Part shown: positions 17,882 to 25,961 of the stretch, one piece after another
Numbering within the stretch: position 1 is the stretch's first letter
Layout of the letters: the number at the start of each line of letters is the position of its first letter
Assembly (NCBI GenBank): GCA_049314555.1
Contig: JBMOEW010000008.1
Location: forward strand, 1 to 64,000
Length of the DNA stretch: 64,000 nucleotides
Direction: 5' to 3'
Source of the DNA: REEB509 sp049314555
Lineage (GTDB): Bacteria; Pseudomonadota; Alphaproteobacteria; Caulobacterales; Aquidulcibacteraceae
Position numbers and translations under genes: made by a program
The notes under the pieces: model-generated
The model's database searches: none
Told to the model about the DNA's origin: nothing
What the model saw: the letters and a program-made list of their open reading frames with translations, nothing else

Positions 17882-19078
17882 ATGGCCAACGGACAATCCA
17901 ACATTTCAGATGCCGATGAGCGCCAAATCCTGGACACCATCGACAAGTGGTTGAAAACCAAAGTTGCGCCCGTGGCCATGCAGCTTGAGCACGACGACGT
18001 GTGGCCCGAAGACTTGGTTGCGGACATGACCGAGCTTGGCCTGTTCGGCGCGCTGGTCCATCCGGACTACGGTGGCCTTGGCCTTTCCGCCACCACCTAT
18101 TCAAAGATCGTCACGCGGATCTCGGAAGAATGGATGAGCCTTACCGGGATCTTCAATTCCCATCTGATGATGGCCATCGTCGTGCAGAAGTTTGGCACGC
18201 AAAAACAAAAGGACTATTGGCTACCGAAGTTTGCCTCCGGTGAAATGCGAGGCGGCTTGGGTCTCACCGAACCGGATGCCGGCACGGATTTGCAGGCAAT
18301 TCGCACGGTCGCCCGCAAGAAGGGCAACGACACCTACGTGGTGAACGGAACCAAGACCTGGATTTCAAACGCCATCCAAGGCCATGTCGTAGCCCTTCTG
18401 GTCAAGACTGACCCCGCAGCTCAACCCCGCCACAAGGGGATGAGCATGCTGATCACACCCAAGATCGACCCTGAAACGAAGCAGCCCCTTAAGGGTATCG
18501 CCAACGGCAAGAAGCTGTCGAAGCTCGGCTACAAGGGGATCGACAGCGGCGAGTTCATTTTTGAAGACTACGAGTGCTCGGCCGAGCTGTCCCTCGTGGG
18601 CGGCGAAGAGGGCAAGGGCTTCATCATGGCAACTGGTGGCCTGGAGATTGGCCGCATCAACATCGCTGCCCGCGCTGTAGGCATTGCCCGCCGGGCGCTC
18701 ATGGAAAGTGCGAAATACGCTCAGATCCGCAAAACCATGGGCAAGCCCATTGGCGAACACCAAGCCATCCAACTCAAACTTGGAGAGATGGCAGCAAAGA
18801 CGCGGGCAGCCGAGCTTCTGGTCGAAGACGCCGCCCGCGCCTTTGACGCCGGCGGCCGCATCGACATGGAAGCGGGCATGGCAAAATACTTCGCGTCCGA
18901 AACCGCCCTTGAAGTTGCCACAGAAGCAATGCGTATTCATGGCGGCTATGGGTATTCCAAAGAGTATGTGATCGAACGCCTCTATCGAGATGCCCCGTTG
19001 CTCTGCATCGGTGAAGGCACCAACGAAATGCAGCGCATAATTATCGCCAAGCAATTGATGGCTCGCCACAAGGTGTGA
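17882..19078 (+). CDS. acyl-CoA dehydrogenase
   Basis: A 398-residue FAD-dependent acyl-CoA dehydrogenase. It shows GLGLTEPDAGTDLQAI (flavin/substrate loop), TKTWISNA, EIGRINIAARAVGIARRAL, GEHQAIQLKLGEMA, MRIHGGYGYSKEYVIERLYRD and CIGEGTNEMQR with the probable catalytic Glu. It oxidises an acyl-CoA to a 2,3-enoyl-CoA and passes electrons to ETF. Context suggests a methylsuccinyl-, glutaryl- or similar dicarboxylic acyl-CoA, but the exact substrate cannot be read from motifs. A TTG at 17831 would add 17 residues; ATG 17882 is preferred. Confidence 0.9.
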   Translation: MANGQSNISDADERQILDTIDKWLKTKVAPVAMQLEHDDVWPEDLVADMTELGLFGALVHPDYGGLGLSATTYSKIVTRISEEWMSLTGIFNSHLMMAIVVQKFGTQKQKDYWLPKFASGEMRGGLGLTEPDAGTDLQAIRTVARKKGNDTYVVNGTKTWISNAIQGHVVALLVKTDPAAQPRHKGMSMLITPKIDPETKQPLKGIANGKKLSKLGYKGIDSGEFIFEDYECSAELSLVGGEEGKGFIMATGGLEIGRINIAARAVGIARRALMESAKYAQIRKTMGKPIGEHQAIQLKLGEMAAKTRAAELLVEDAARAFDAGGRIDMEAGMAKYFASETALEVATEAMRIHGGYGYSKEYVIERLYRDAPLLCIGEGTNEMQRIIIAKQLMARHKV

Positions 19079-19174
19079 GCCAAACCGAACAGGCTTGTGC
19101 GGGAACGAGACGTTGAACCCTTAAGTGAACTGTTCACCCCGCAGCCGTGCCATCGCACCTTAAAAGCAGGCAAA

Positions 19175-19726
19175 ATGATAAAACATGCTTTGATAATAGC
19201 GTTCGCCATGGCCCTGTCCGCCTGCGCTGCTGGTCCATCAGGACGCCCAAGCGATGCGCCGGAGTTGCGACCGGTAGCAGCCGTCGACCTCGCGCGTTAT
19301 GCGGGCCGTTGGTATGAAATTGCGCGCTATCCCAATACCTTCGAGCGAGGTTGCGAAGCCGTCACCGCTGATTACACCGCAAGGCCGGATGGCCGTGTCG
19401 GTGTGACGAACAGCTGTCGACAGGGGCCGGTTGGGACACGCATCCGCGCCGTGCAAGGCGTGGCAAGGGTGATCGACGGGTCTAGCGGCGCAAGACTCGC
19501 CGTCAACTTCGCCCCATTTCCCTTACCTGCAGGCGATGGCAACTACTGGATAATCTATCTGTCTGAAGATTATCAGTATGCGGTAGTAGGCGAGCCTTCT
19601 GGCCGATACCTTTGGTTCTTGGCGCGTACCCCAACAATCAGCCCAGAAACACGCGCACAGCTGCAGGCCGCTGCAGAACAACAAGGCTACGACCTGCGCT
19701 TATTGGAGGAGGTGGCCCAGCCATGA
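19175..19726 (+). CDS. lipocalin (Blc-like lipoprotein)
   Basis: A 183-residue lipoprotein lipocalin. Signal peptide and lipobox (LSAC) are followed by the lipocalin GxW motif in YAGRWYEIARYPNTFERGC and VTADYTARPDGRVGVTNSC, then NYWIIYLSEDYQYAVVGEPSGRYLWFLARTP. Blc-type lipocalins bind small hydrophobic ligands in the outer membrane, and eukaryotic relatives (ApoD, bilin-binding protein) bind pigments. Here the gene sits between the acyl-CoA dehydrogenase and a CoA-transferase and overlaps the latter by four bases, an unusual place for a housekeeping lipocalin. Confidence 0.9.
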   Translation: MIKHALIIAFAMALSACAAGPSGRPSDAPELRPVAAVDLARYAGRWYEIARYPNTFERGCEAVTADYTARPDGRVGVTNSCRQGPVGTRIRAVQGVARVIDGSSGARLAVNFAPFPLPAGDGNYWIIYLSEDYQYAVVGEPSGRYLWFLARTPTISPETRAQLQAAAEQQGYDLRLLEEVAQP

Positions 19727-20850
19727 CCCTACCGCTCGCCGGCGTGCGAATCCTATCGATTGAGCAATACGGTGCGGGTCCATACGGAACGATGTTGCTG
19801 GCCGACCTCGGGGCCGAGGTTATCAAGATCGAAGCCCCGTCCATGGGCGGTGATGTGTCCCGCGCGACCGGGCCTTACTTTCTCGGCGAAAATGACAGCC
19901 AGTTCTTCCAGACGTTTTCGCGCGGCAAAACGTCAGTCGCGCTTGAACTAAAAACAGATGAGGGTCGCGTCGCCTTTGAATCGCTTGTGAAAAATGCCGA
20001 CGCCGTCGCCAACAATCTACGCGGCGATCAGCCCGAAAAACTCAAGCTGACCTTTGCTGATCTCAAGGCACTAAATCCGAAGATTGTTTGCGCCCACCTG
20101 TCTGCCTATGGCCGTGACAACGACCGCGCCGCTTGGCCTGGATATGACTATCTTATGCAGGCCGAAGCAGGTTTTCTGATGATGAGCGGCGAGCCGGAAA
20201 GCCCGCCGGTGCGGTGCGGCCTATCGATCATCGACTTCCACACCGGCTCACAACTGGCCACCGCAATCTTGGCCGGTATCTTGGGCGCGCACCGAACAGG
20301 TCGTGGTTGTGATGTTGATGTGGCCCTGTTCGACACAGCCCTCCACCAGCTTTCCTATCCTGCAACCTGGTACTTGAACGAAGGTGTGAAGACGGGTCGT
20401 CTCCCACGCGGCGCTCACCCTTCGATTGCCCCAAGCCAATTGTTCAAGACCAAGGACGGTTGGCTGATGCTTATGTGTCAGACGCCAAAATTTTGGGAGT
20501 TGTTTTGCAATCTTACAAAGCAAGAGCACCTTCTTGTCGATCCGCGCTTTTCGAATCCGCCGCAGCGTCGCGCCAATATTTCGGACCTCACCAAAGAGCT
20601 TGACGCGCTTTTGATGACTGAAACGAGCCAACACTGGATTGGCCTCTTGGGCGGGCGGGTGCCCGTAGCGCCGGTCAATGATATCGCGCAGGCGCTCGAC
20701 AACCCATTTGTTCGCGCAATCGGAATGACCGATGCAGTCGCCCACCCCGATGCAAAAAACGGCGCGTTGCGCATGTTGGCGAGCCCAATCAAGGTGGATG
20801 GTAAGCGTCCTTTAGGAAGACGTGCGCCAAAACTGGGGGAGCAAACCTAA
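19723..20850 (+). CDS. class III CoA-transferase (CaiB/BaiF family)
   Basis: A 375-residue family III CoA-transferase. It has GAGPYGTMLLADLGAEVIKIE near the N-terminus, FSRGKTSVALELKTDEG, NPKIVCAHLSAYG, the probable catalytic Asp in YDYLMQAEAG, and RTGRGCDVDVALFD. The family moves CoA between carboxylic acids through an aspartyl-CoA anhydride, often using succinyl-CoA as donor. GGAGGAGG lies upstream of ATG 19723. With the second transferase at 21203 it probably activates a dicarboxylic or branched acid for the dehydrogenase, hydratase and lyase encoded upstream. Confidence 0.88.
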   Translation: MTLPLAGVRILSIEQYGAGPYGTMLLADLGAEVIKIEAPSMGGDVSRATGPYFLGENDSQFFQTFSRGKTSVALELKTDEGRVAFESLVKNADAVANNLRGDQPEKLKLTFADLKALNPKIVCAHLSAYGRDNDRAAWPGYDYLMQAEAGFLMMSGEPESPPVRCGLSIIDFHTGSQLATAILAGILGAHRTGRGCDVDVALFDTALHQLSYPATWYLNEGVKTGRLPRGAHPSIAPSQLFKTKDGWLMLMCQTPKFWELFCNLTKQEHLLVDPRFSNPPQRRANISDLTKELDALLMTETSQHWIGLLGGRVPVAPVNDIAQALDNPFVRAIGMTDAVAHPDAKNGALRMLASPIKVDGKRPLGRRAPKLGEQT

Positions 20851-20878
20851 CCCGCCCCCAACAAGGAGCAAGCTGGCC

Positions 20879-21190
20879 ATGTCCACACACGCATGGGATC
20901 CAACCTGGATCCCCCGACTTCTCGGTGCCACCATGATCATCCAGCGCACAAAAATCGACGAGACCGGCGCAGAAACCCATGAGGAATTCTGGGGTCTCGT
21001 GATGAGTGTAAACCCCGCTGAGGGGGTCACTTTGCATCTCCGTGGAAAATACTCCGGTCAGAGTTGGCCACTTCCCGCCGGTCCCGAAGTGCTCAAACCG
21101 GCACCGAGCGGTCCGTTCACGCTGCATGGTTCGGGTGACATGCTGGAACGCGCCGACTACATCGCCAGAGTGATCCAAAAGGCAGCCTAA
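20879..21190 (+). CDS. small conserved protein between CoA-transferases
   Basis: A 103-residue soluble protein with a Trp-rich start (WDPTWIPRLLGATMI) and a probable beta-barrel body (GLVMSVNPAEGVTLHLRGKYSGQSWPLP) ending in a helix. It is cotranscribed with CoA-transferase genes on both sides (28 and 12 base gaps). I do not recognise a family; a small binding or chaperone-like role for the pathway is possible. Confidence 0.6.
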   Translation: MSTHAWDPTWIPRLLGATMIIQRTKIDETGAETHEEFWGLVMSVNPAEGVTLHLRGKYSGQSWPLPAGPEVLKPAPSGPFTLHGSGDMLERADYIARVIQKAA

Positions 21191-21202
21191 GGTCGCAGCG
21201 GC

Positions 21203-22372
21203 ATGAAGTTGGAAGGTCTCAAAGTTCTCGATTTGTCGGCCTTCTTGCCCGGCCCGCACATGACGATGATGATGGCAGATCACGGCGCAGACGTGATCAT
21301 GATCGAGGCTGCCAATGGCACCGGAGAGCCCACCCGTTCGCTGGGTTACAAAACCAGCGATGGCGTGTCCGTCTGGTTTCGCAACATCTCGCGCGGCAAA
21401 CGAAGCTTAAAGGTCAATCTCAAAGACCCCGCTGGAAAAGCGTTCTTTTTTGAACTCGCCAAAGACGCCGATGTGATCGTTGAATCGTTTCGGCCAGGTG
21501 TTGTGGCGCGCTTGGGCGTAGACTACGCCGCTGTCGCCGCCATCAATCCGGGCGTCGTCTACTGCTCGATCTCGGCTTTTGGACAACAGGGCAGCTACGC
21601 CCAAAAGCCTGGCCATGCTTTGACAATTGAAGCGATGTCAGGCGTGTTGGATCTGAACCGTGGCCTCGAAGACGATAAGCCCACCAACCCGTGTGTGCCC
21701 GCCTCCGATATGGCAGCGTCGTTGATGGCGCTTTCGGCGATCATGATGGCTCTTTATCGCCGCCATGCAACAGGGCAAGGCGACTATATTGATATCAGCA
21801 TGTACGACGCTTTGTTGGCGTGGACGCCAAACGTCACAGGTCCCGTATTTGCCAATAATCAGCACCCGGAGCCCAAGACCATGCGTTCGTTCGGCGGTGC
21901 CGCAATGAACAAGGTGTATGAAACCCGCGATGCAAAGTTTTTGGTTTTGGGCGGATCGGAAGTCCACTTTGCGCGGAATATTCTAGAAGCCCTGGGGCGC
22001 CCAGACCTCGTGCATTTCGCTGAGCTTGAACCTGGCCCAGGACAAGATCCCCTCAAAGCGTTCTTCAAACAAACCTTCCTCACACGAACGCTTTCAGAGT
22101 GGGAAGTGTTCTTGGCCGGCCTAGACGTGTGCTGGGCCCCAGTGCGCACGCTGAAGGATGCCTTCGACGATCCTTTTGCCAAAGAACGCGGCCAAGTGCT
22201 GACGGATGAGAGCGGAAATCGTCACCTGGGCCCCCCAATTCGCTTTCTTCACGAAAGCGCTCAGCCGTCACTGGTTTTGCCAACTTATGGCGAACACTCC
22301 GAAACAATCGCAGCTCAGGCGGGCCTGTCACCAACCGCAGTGGCCGAACTCAAGGCCAATGGCACGATCTGA
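21203..22372 (+). CDS. class III CoA-transferase (CaiB/BaiF family), second copy
   Basis: A 389-residue family III CoA-transferase distinct from the one at 19723. Features are LKVLDLSAFLPGPHMTMMMADHGADVIMIE, FRNISRGKRSLKVNLKDPAGK, CSISAFGQQG and the probable catalytic Asp in PASDMAASLMAL, then RRHATGQGDYIDISMYDAL. Two non-identical transferases in one operon usually mean two acids are activated, or one acid and a return step. It ends the operon and converges with the GntR regulator. Confidence 0.88.
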   Translation: MKLEGLKVLDLSAFLPGPHMTMMMADHGADVIMIEAANGTGEPTRSLGYKTSDGVSVWFRNISRGKRSLKVNLKDPAGKAFFFELAKDADVIVESFRPGVVARLGVDYAAVAAINPGVVYCSISAFGQQGSYAQKPGHALTIEAMSGVLDLNRGLEDDKPTNPCVPASDMAASLMALSAIMMALYRRHATGQGDYIDISMYDALLAWTPNVTGPVFANNQHPEPKTMRSFGGAAMNKVYETRDAKFLVLGGSEVHFARNILEALGRPDLVHFAELEPGPGQDPLKAFFKQTFLTRTLSEWEVFLAGLDVCWAPVRTLKDAFDDPFAKERGQVLTDESGNRHLGPPIRFLHESAQPSLVLPTYGEHSETIAAQAGLSPTAVAELKANGTI

Positions 22373-22422
22373 GTGCATTCCACTATAACAACAAGTCCGA
22401 AAGCGGAACATACCGTGGATCG

Positions 22423-23145
22423 CTAATCGGCACGCTTGAGCACCATCTCGTAAGAAAACCGATCGCCGGGGTGCAAACTCACGCTCGCTTGGAACACAGC
22501 GCGATCCGCATCCATGTACTTGCGCACCGTGCGCAGCGCGGGCGCTCCGGTATCGCATCCCAAAACATGCGCGCTGTGACCGTCCAGCGCCACCGACGTG
22601 ATCACTTGCGCGACCTGGATCGCTCTCACGCCATGCACGGTTTCGATCCACTCATTGAGCGCCCCATCCAGGGAGGCGAGAGTATCAGCATTCGGACAAA
22701 GGTCCGATCGAACATGGATCGTTGTGATTGCGACTGGTTGGGTCTCTGCGTCCGCCCGCCTTACGCCCGTGATCCGCATCCAGCGTGCGCTTGGATCAAG
22801 CCCGAGCACATGGAGCGCTGGATCGTCGCTAAGTTCAGGGGCCAGCAGCATCTTACTCAATCGCGCATTTCGCGCATACTGTAGTAATCCGCCCAAGCCG
22901 TCCAAGCTCTGAACAAAACGTCCGTCCGGAGCCGCGCGAATAACGATGGTTCCCGCGCCACGCCGGCGTTCGATGAGGCCGGCGTCCTGTAGCAGGCGCA
23001 GCGCATCCCGCGCAGTATGGCGAGAAACATCATAAAGTGCGCAAAGCTCGTGCTCGGTTGGTAAGGCGGAGCCGGGCGGGTAATCGCCTGCAGCGATCCG
23101 GTCGCGCAACGTAGCGGCAAGCGTGCGGTATAGGGGCCCTTTCAT
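22423..23145 (-). CDS. GntR-family regulator, HutC subfamily
   Basis: A 240-residue regulator. The N-terminal winged helix-turn-helix (LYRTLAATLRDRIAAGDYPPG, LPTEHELCALYDVSRHTARDALRLLQDAG, RRRGAGTIV) is followed by a UTRA-type effector domain from about residue 85 to the end (HGVRAIQVAQVITSVAL, APALRTVRKY). ATG 23145 has AAAGGTG upstream. It is divergent from the MmgE/PrpD gene, with a symmetric element in the gap, so it probably controls that operon and itself. Confidence 0.9.
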   Translation of the reverse strand: MKGPLYRTLAATLRDRIAAGDYPPGSALPTEHELCALYDVSRHTARDALRLLQDAGLIERRRGAGTIVIRAAPDGRFVQSLDGLGGLLQYARNARLSKMLLAPELSDDPALHVLGLDPSARWMRITGVRRADAETQPVAITTIHVRSDLCPNADTLASLDGALNEWIETVHGVRAIQVAQVITSVALDGHSAHVLGCDTGAPALRTVRKYMDADRAVFQASVSLHPGDRFSYEMVLKRAD

Positions 23146-23166
23146 TCGCACCTTTCTTGCGCGTGA

Positions 23167-23192
23167 ATTTAGGCATGGTACAACACCTAAAT
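23167..23192. promoter_or_regulatory. inverted repeat between gntR and prpD-like gene
   Basis: ATTTAGG (23167-23173) and CCTAAAT (23186-23192) form a perfect 7-bp inverted repeat around a 12-base spacer that has GTAC at the exact centre. It lies 22 bases upstream of the regulator start and runs into the ATG of the MmgE/PrpD gene. This is a good candidate for the operator of the neighbouring HutC-type regulator. Confidence 0.5.
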
Positions 23193-23204
23193 GTCCGGAC
23201 AAAG
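23186..23204. repeat. 19-bp repeat, copy 2 (contains TGTCCGGACA)
   Basis: Exact second copy of CCTAAATGTCCGGACAAAG (other copy 16433-16451), again spanning a start codon, so both genes begin with the residues MSGQ. It shares CCTAAAT with the right arm of the inverted repeat. Confidence 0.5.
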
Positions 23205-24570
23205 CCCCGTCTTGCTAACCGCATCAGAGCGTTTTGCTGCCCACGTGGCTGGGATGCAGCAAGCGGCACTGCCTTCGTCGGCCCAACAGGCCGTTCAGCA
23301 CTTCACCTTGGATACGATCGGTGTCGGCGTGGCTGGCGCGGCCCAAGTTTATGCGCGCGGCTTTGGGCGGGTGTTTACGAAAGGCCAAGGCAAATCTAGC
23401 GTCTGGGGTGGGGGCCTTAAAACCGAGGCCGCAGCGGCGGCTACAATCAATGCCTTTCAGTCCCATTGCCAAGAATTTGACTGCGTGCATGAGGCCGCTG
23501 TCTTGCATCCGTTCACTGTCGTGGTGCCGGTCTTAATGGCCGAAGCCCAGGCGACGGGAACGATGAGCGGTGCCACCTACATCGCCGCCTGCGCTGCAGG
23601 GGTAGACGTTGCGGCCGGATTAGGAGTGGCTGCGACCAGCCAAATTCGGTTCTTTCGGCCAGCAACCTGCGGCCTTTTCGGCGCTGCCGCAGCCCTTGCT
23701 CGGGCCCGCGGCCTCACTCCAGAACAGCTGACGCATGCGTTTGGCTACGCCTTGGCATTTGCCGCTGGCACGATGCAGGCGCATGTCGAAGGCACACCCG
23801 CTTTGGCCGCAAGTGTCGGTCATGCAGCCCGCGCGGCCTTCGACGCTGTGGACCTCGCCGAAGCAGGCTTACCGGGGCCGCGCGGCGCGATCGACGGCCC
23901 CTTTGGATATCTGGCTCTGTTTGAGGCGAGCTCAGCGATAGCTCCGGTCTTGGAGAGCTTGGGGCAAACATGGCGAGTGAGCGAAGTGAGCTGGAAGCCC
24001 TTTCCAACCGGCCGCGCCGCCCACGGCGGTATCGATATGGCGCTACAATTGCGCGCCCAAGGTGTAACGCCAGAAAATCTCCAGACCTGGACGGTTTTTG
24101 CCCCGCCCTTGATCCATCACCTCGTTGGCCGCCCCATCCAAGACCTGCTTGAAGTGAACTATGCGCGCCTGTGCCTCCCGTATTGCGCCGCCCACGCCTT
24201 GCTGTTTGGGAGCGTTGGTCTTGAAGCCTTCACGCCTGAAGCGTTGTGCAATCGGCAAACACATGCACTCGCCAAGCGGATTGAGGTTGTAAAAGTCGAC
24301 AACGCGAATGCGGCCGCGTTTACGCCTCAGCGCAGCGTCGCCCTCACCAGCGACGGGCATCGCCTAGAAGCGTCTGTGGAAACGCTGTTAGGGTCGCCTT
24401 TACGTCCCCTAACGCGCGAGGCGCGCCTTGCCAAGTTTCTCGCTTGCACGGGATTTGCCGGGCTGACGCAAGAACGTGCAGAAGAGATTATTGCGCTGGT
24501 CGACGCGTTGCCAGGCCTGCGGGATGTCGCTCGCATAGCGCAGCTCGCCGGGGGAGGGTCACCCCCATGA
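23191..24570 (+). CDS. MmgE/PrpD family protein
   Basis: A 459-residue member of the MmgE/PrpD family, which includes 2-methylcitrate dehydratase, cis-aconitate decarboxylase and iminodisuccinate epimerase. Typical phrases are LDTIGVGVAGA, NAFQSHCQEFDCVHE, LHPFTVVVPVLMAEA, CAAGVDVAAGLG, FFRPATCGLFGAAAA and SWKPFPTGRAAHGGIDMALQL. The exact reaction cannot be called from sequence. In this setting it may dehydrate, isomerise or decarboxylate a branched tricarboxylic or dicarboxylic acid. It overlaps the downstream ligase by four bases. Confidence 0.85.
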   Translation: MSGQSPVLLTASERFAAHVAGMQQAALPSSAQQAVQHFTLDTIGVGVAGAAQVYARGFGRVFTKGQGKSSVWGGGLKTEAAAAATINAFQSHCQEFDCVHEAAVLHPFTVVVPVLMAEAQATGTMSGATYIAACAAGVDVAAGLGVAATSQIRFFRPATCGLFGAAAALARARGLTPEQLTHAFGYALAFAAGTMQAHVEGTPALAASVGHAARAAFDAVDLAEAGLPGPRGAIDGPFGYLALFEASSAIAPVLESLGQTWRVSEVSWKPFPTGRAAHGGIDMALQLRAQGVTPENLQTWTVFAPPLIHHLVGRPIQDLLEVNYARLCLPYCAAHALLFGSVGLEAFTPEALCNRQTHALAKRIEVVKVDNANAAAFTPQRSVALTSDGHRLEASVETLLGSPLRPLTREARLAKFLACTGFAGLTQERAEEIIALVDALPGLRDVARIAQLAGGGSPP

Positions 24571-25961
24571 CGCAACTGCCCACCTTTTACGACATCGTCG
24601 ATCCGAAACGTCTCAAACAAGAGTACCCCATCGGGCTTGCGTTTGAGGCCTTTGCCAAATCCATTTCCCGCGATGAATTGAGGCACATACAGGACGAACG
24701 GTTCGAGGCGCTCTTGGCTAGAGCCTGGTCCACCTCGTTCTACAGACGCCTTTGGGGCGCATCCGGAATTGAGCGGGGCGACATCCGAGGGTTGGATGAC
24801 CTTTCAAAACTCCCCACCTTTGGCAAAGCACAAATTGTAGACAGCATCGCTCTTCATCCGCCATTTGGCGACTTTGCCGGGCTAGACAGCTATCCACCAG
24901 ATGAGCGCCCTCCCGTCATTTTCCACACCACAAGTGGAACCACAGGAACGCCCCAACCCTTGCTGTTTGGACCCAAGAGCCGGGAGGTCCAAAACCTCTT
25001 GCTGGGGCGCCTTTTTCGTATGCAAGGGCTGAACGCTGGCGACGTCGCACATTCCGTTTATGGCCATGGCATGATCAACGGCGGCCACTATATTCGAGAG
25101 GCGGTTACGCGCTTCACCGCAGCAACCTTCATGTCCGCCGGCACGGGCGTTGAAACCAGATCTGCGCAACAAGTCCAGTTGATGAAAACGTTCGGCGCGA
25201 CGGCCATCCTGGGGTTTGCCGACTATGTCAAGAAGCTTGCCGAGGTCGCCGCGCAAGAGGGGCTGAAGATCGGAGAGGATATCCGCATACGAATGATATC
25301 TGGTCAATTTGGCAGGGAGAACAAGGCAGCTGTATCGGCCCTTTGGGGCGGTGCCGATTGCTACGACTGGTATGGCATTGGCGACACCGGTGTTATAGCA
25401 GGCGAAGGGGCAGACCAGGATGGGCTGTACGTGTTTGAAGACGCCCACGTGGTCGAGGTCTGCGACATAGATACGGCTTTGCCGGTTCCAGACGGCACAC
25501 CGGGCGATCTGATCGTAACCTGTCTGTTCAAGGACGATGTCTATCCCATTATCCGCTTCAACAGTCATGATGTCACGCAAGTCAGAACCGGCACCTCCAG
25601 TCTAGGCTACGCCTTCAAGCGCATCGAAGGCTTTTTGGGTCGTTCAGACAACATGGTGAAACTGCGCGGCATCAACGTTTTCCCGCAGGCCATTGGTCCG
25701 ATCCTGGCTGAAATTGACGCCTACGCCGGTGAGTATGTGTGCCGTGCAATTCAAGACGCCAAGGGGCGTGACGAACTCATCGTGTTGGTTGAGGCGAAGG
25801 GCAACGATGCAAACCTCGCGACCCGCTTCGCAACGCTCTTGCGTCAGCGCCTCGGCGTAGAGCTCCAAGTCGACCTGGTTGCTCCTGGCGCGACCGCTGA
25901 ACTCACCCAGATCGACCGCCGCCAAAAGCCCATACGCCTGATCGACGAGAGGCGCTCATGA
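24567..25961 (+). CDS. PaaK-like phenylacetate-CoA ligase family AMP-forming enzyme
   Basis: A 464-residue adenylate-forming enzyme. The N-terminus has ARAWSTSFYRRLWGASG as in PaaK, the AMP-binding loop is HTTSGTTGTPQP, then MISGQFGRENK, YDWYGIGDTGVIAGEG and the C-terminal hinge GRSDNMVKLRGINVFP. It activates a carboxylic acid with ATP and CoA. The acid need not be aromatic, because this family also serves in unusual catabolic clusters. It is the middle gene of prpD-like/ligase/amidase, all with ATGA overlaps. Confidence 0.85.
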   Translation: MTQLPTFYDIVDPKRLKQEYPIGLAFEAFAKSISRDELRHIQDERFEALLARAWSTSFYRRLWGASGIERGDIRGLDDLSKLPTFGKAQIVDSIALHPPFGDFAGLDSYPPDERPPVIFHTTSGTTGTPQPLLFGPKSREVQNLLLGRLFRMQGLNAGDVAHSVYGHGMINGGHYIREAVTRFTAATFMSAGTGVETRSAQQVQLMKTFGATAILGFADYVKKLAEVAAQEGLKIGEDIRIRMISGQFGRENKAAVSALWGGADCYDWYGIGDTGVIAGEGADQDGLYVFEDAHVVEVCDIDTALPVPDGTPGDLIVTCLFKDDVYPIIRFNSHDVTQVRTGTSSLGYAFKRIEGFLGRSDNMVKLRGINVFPQAIGPILAEIDAYAGEYVCRAIQDAKGRDELIVLVEAKGNDANLATRFATLLRQRLGVELQVDLVAPGATAELTQIDRRQKPIRLIDERRS

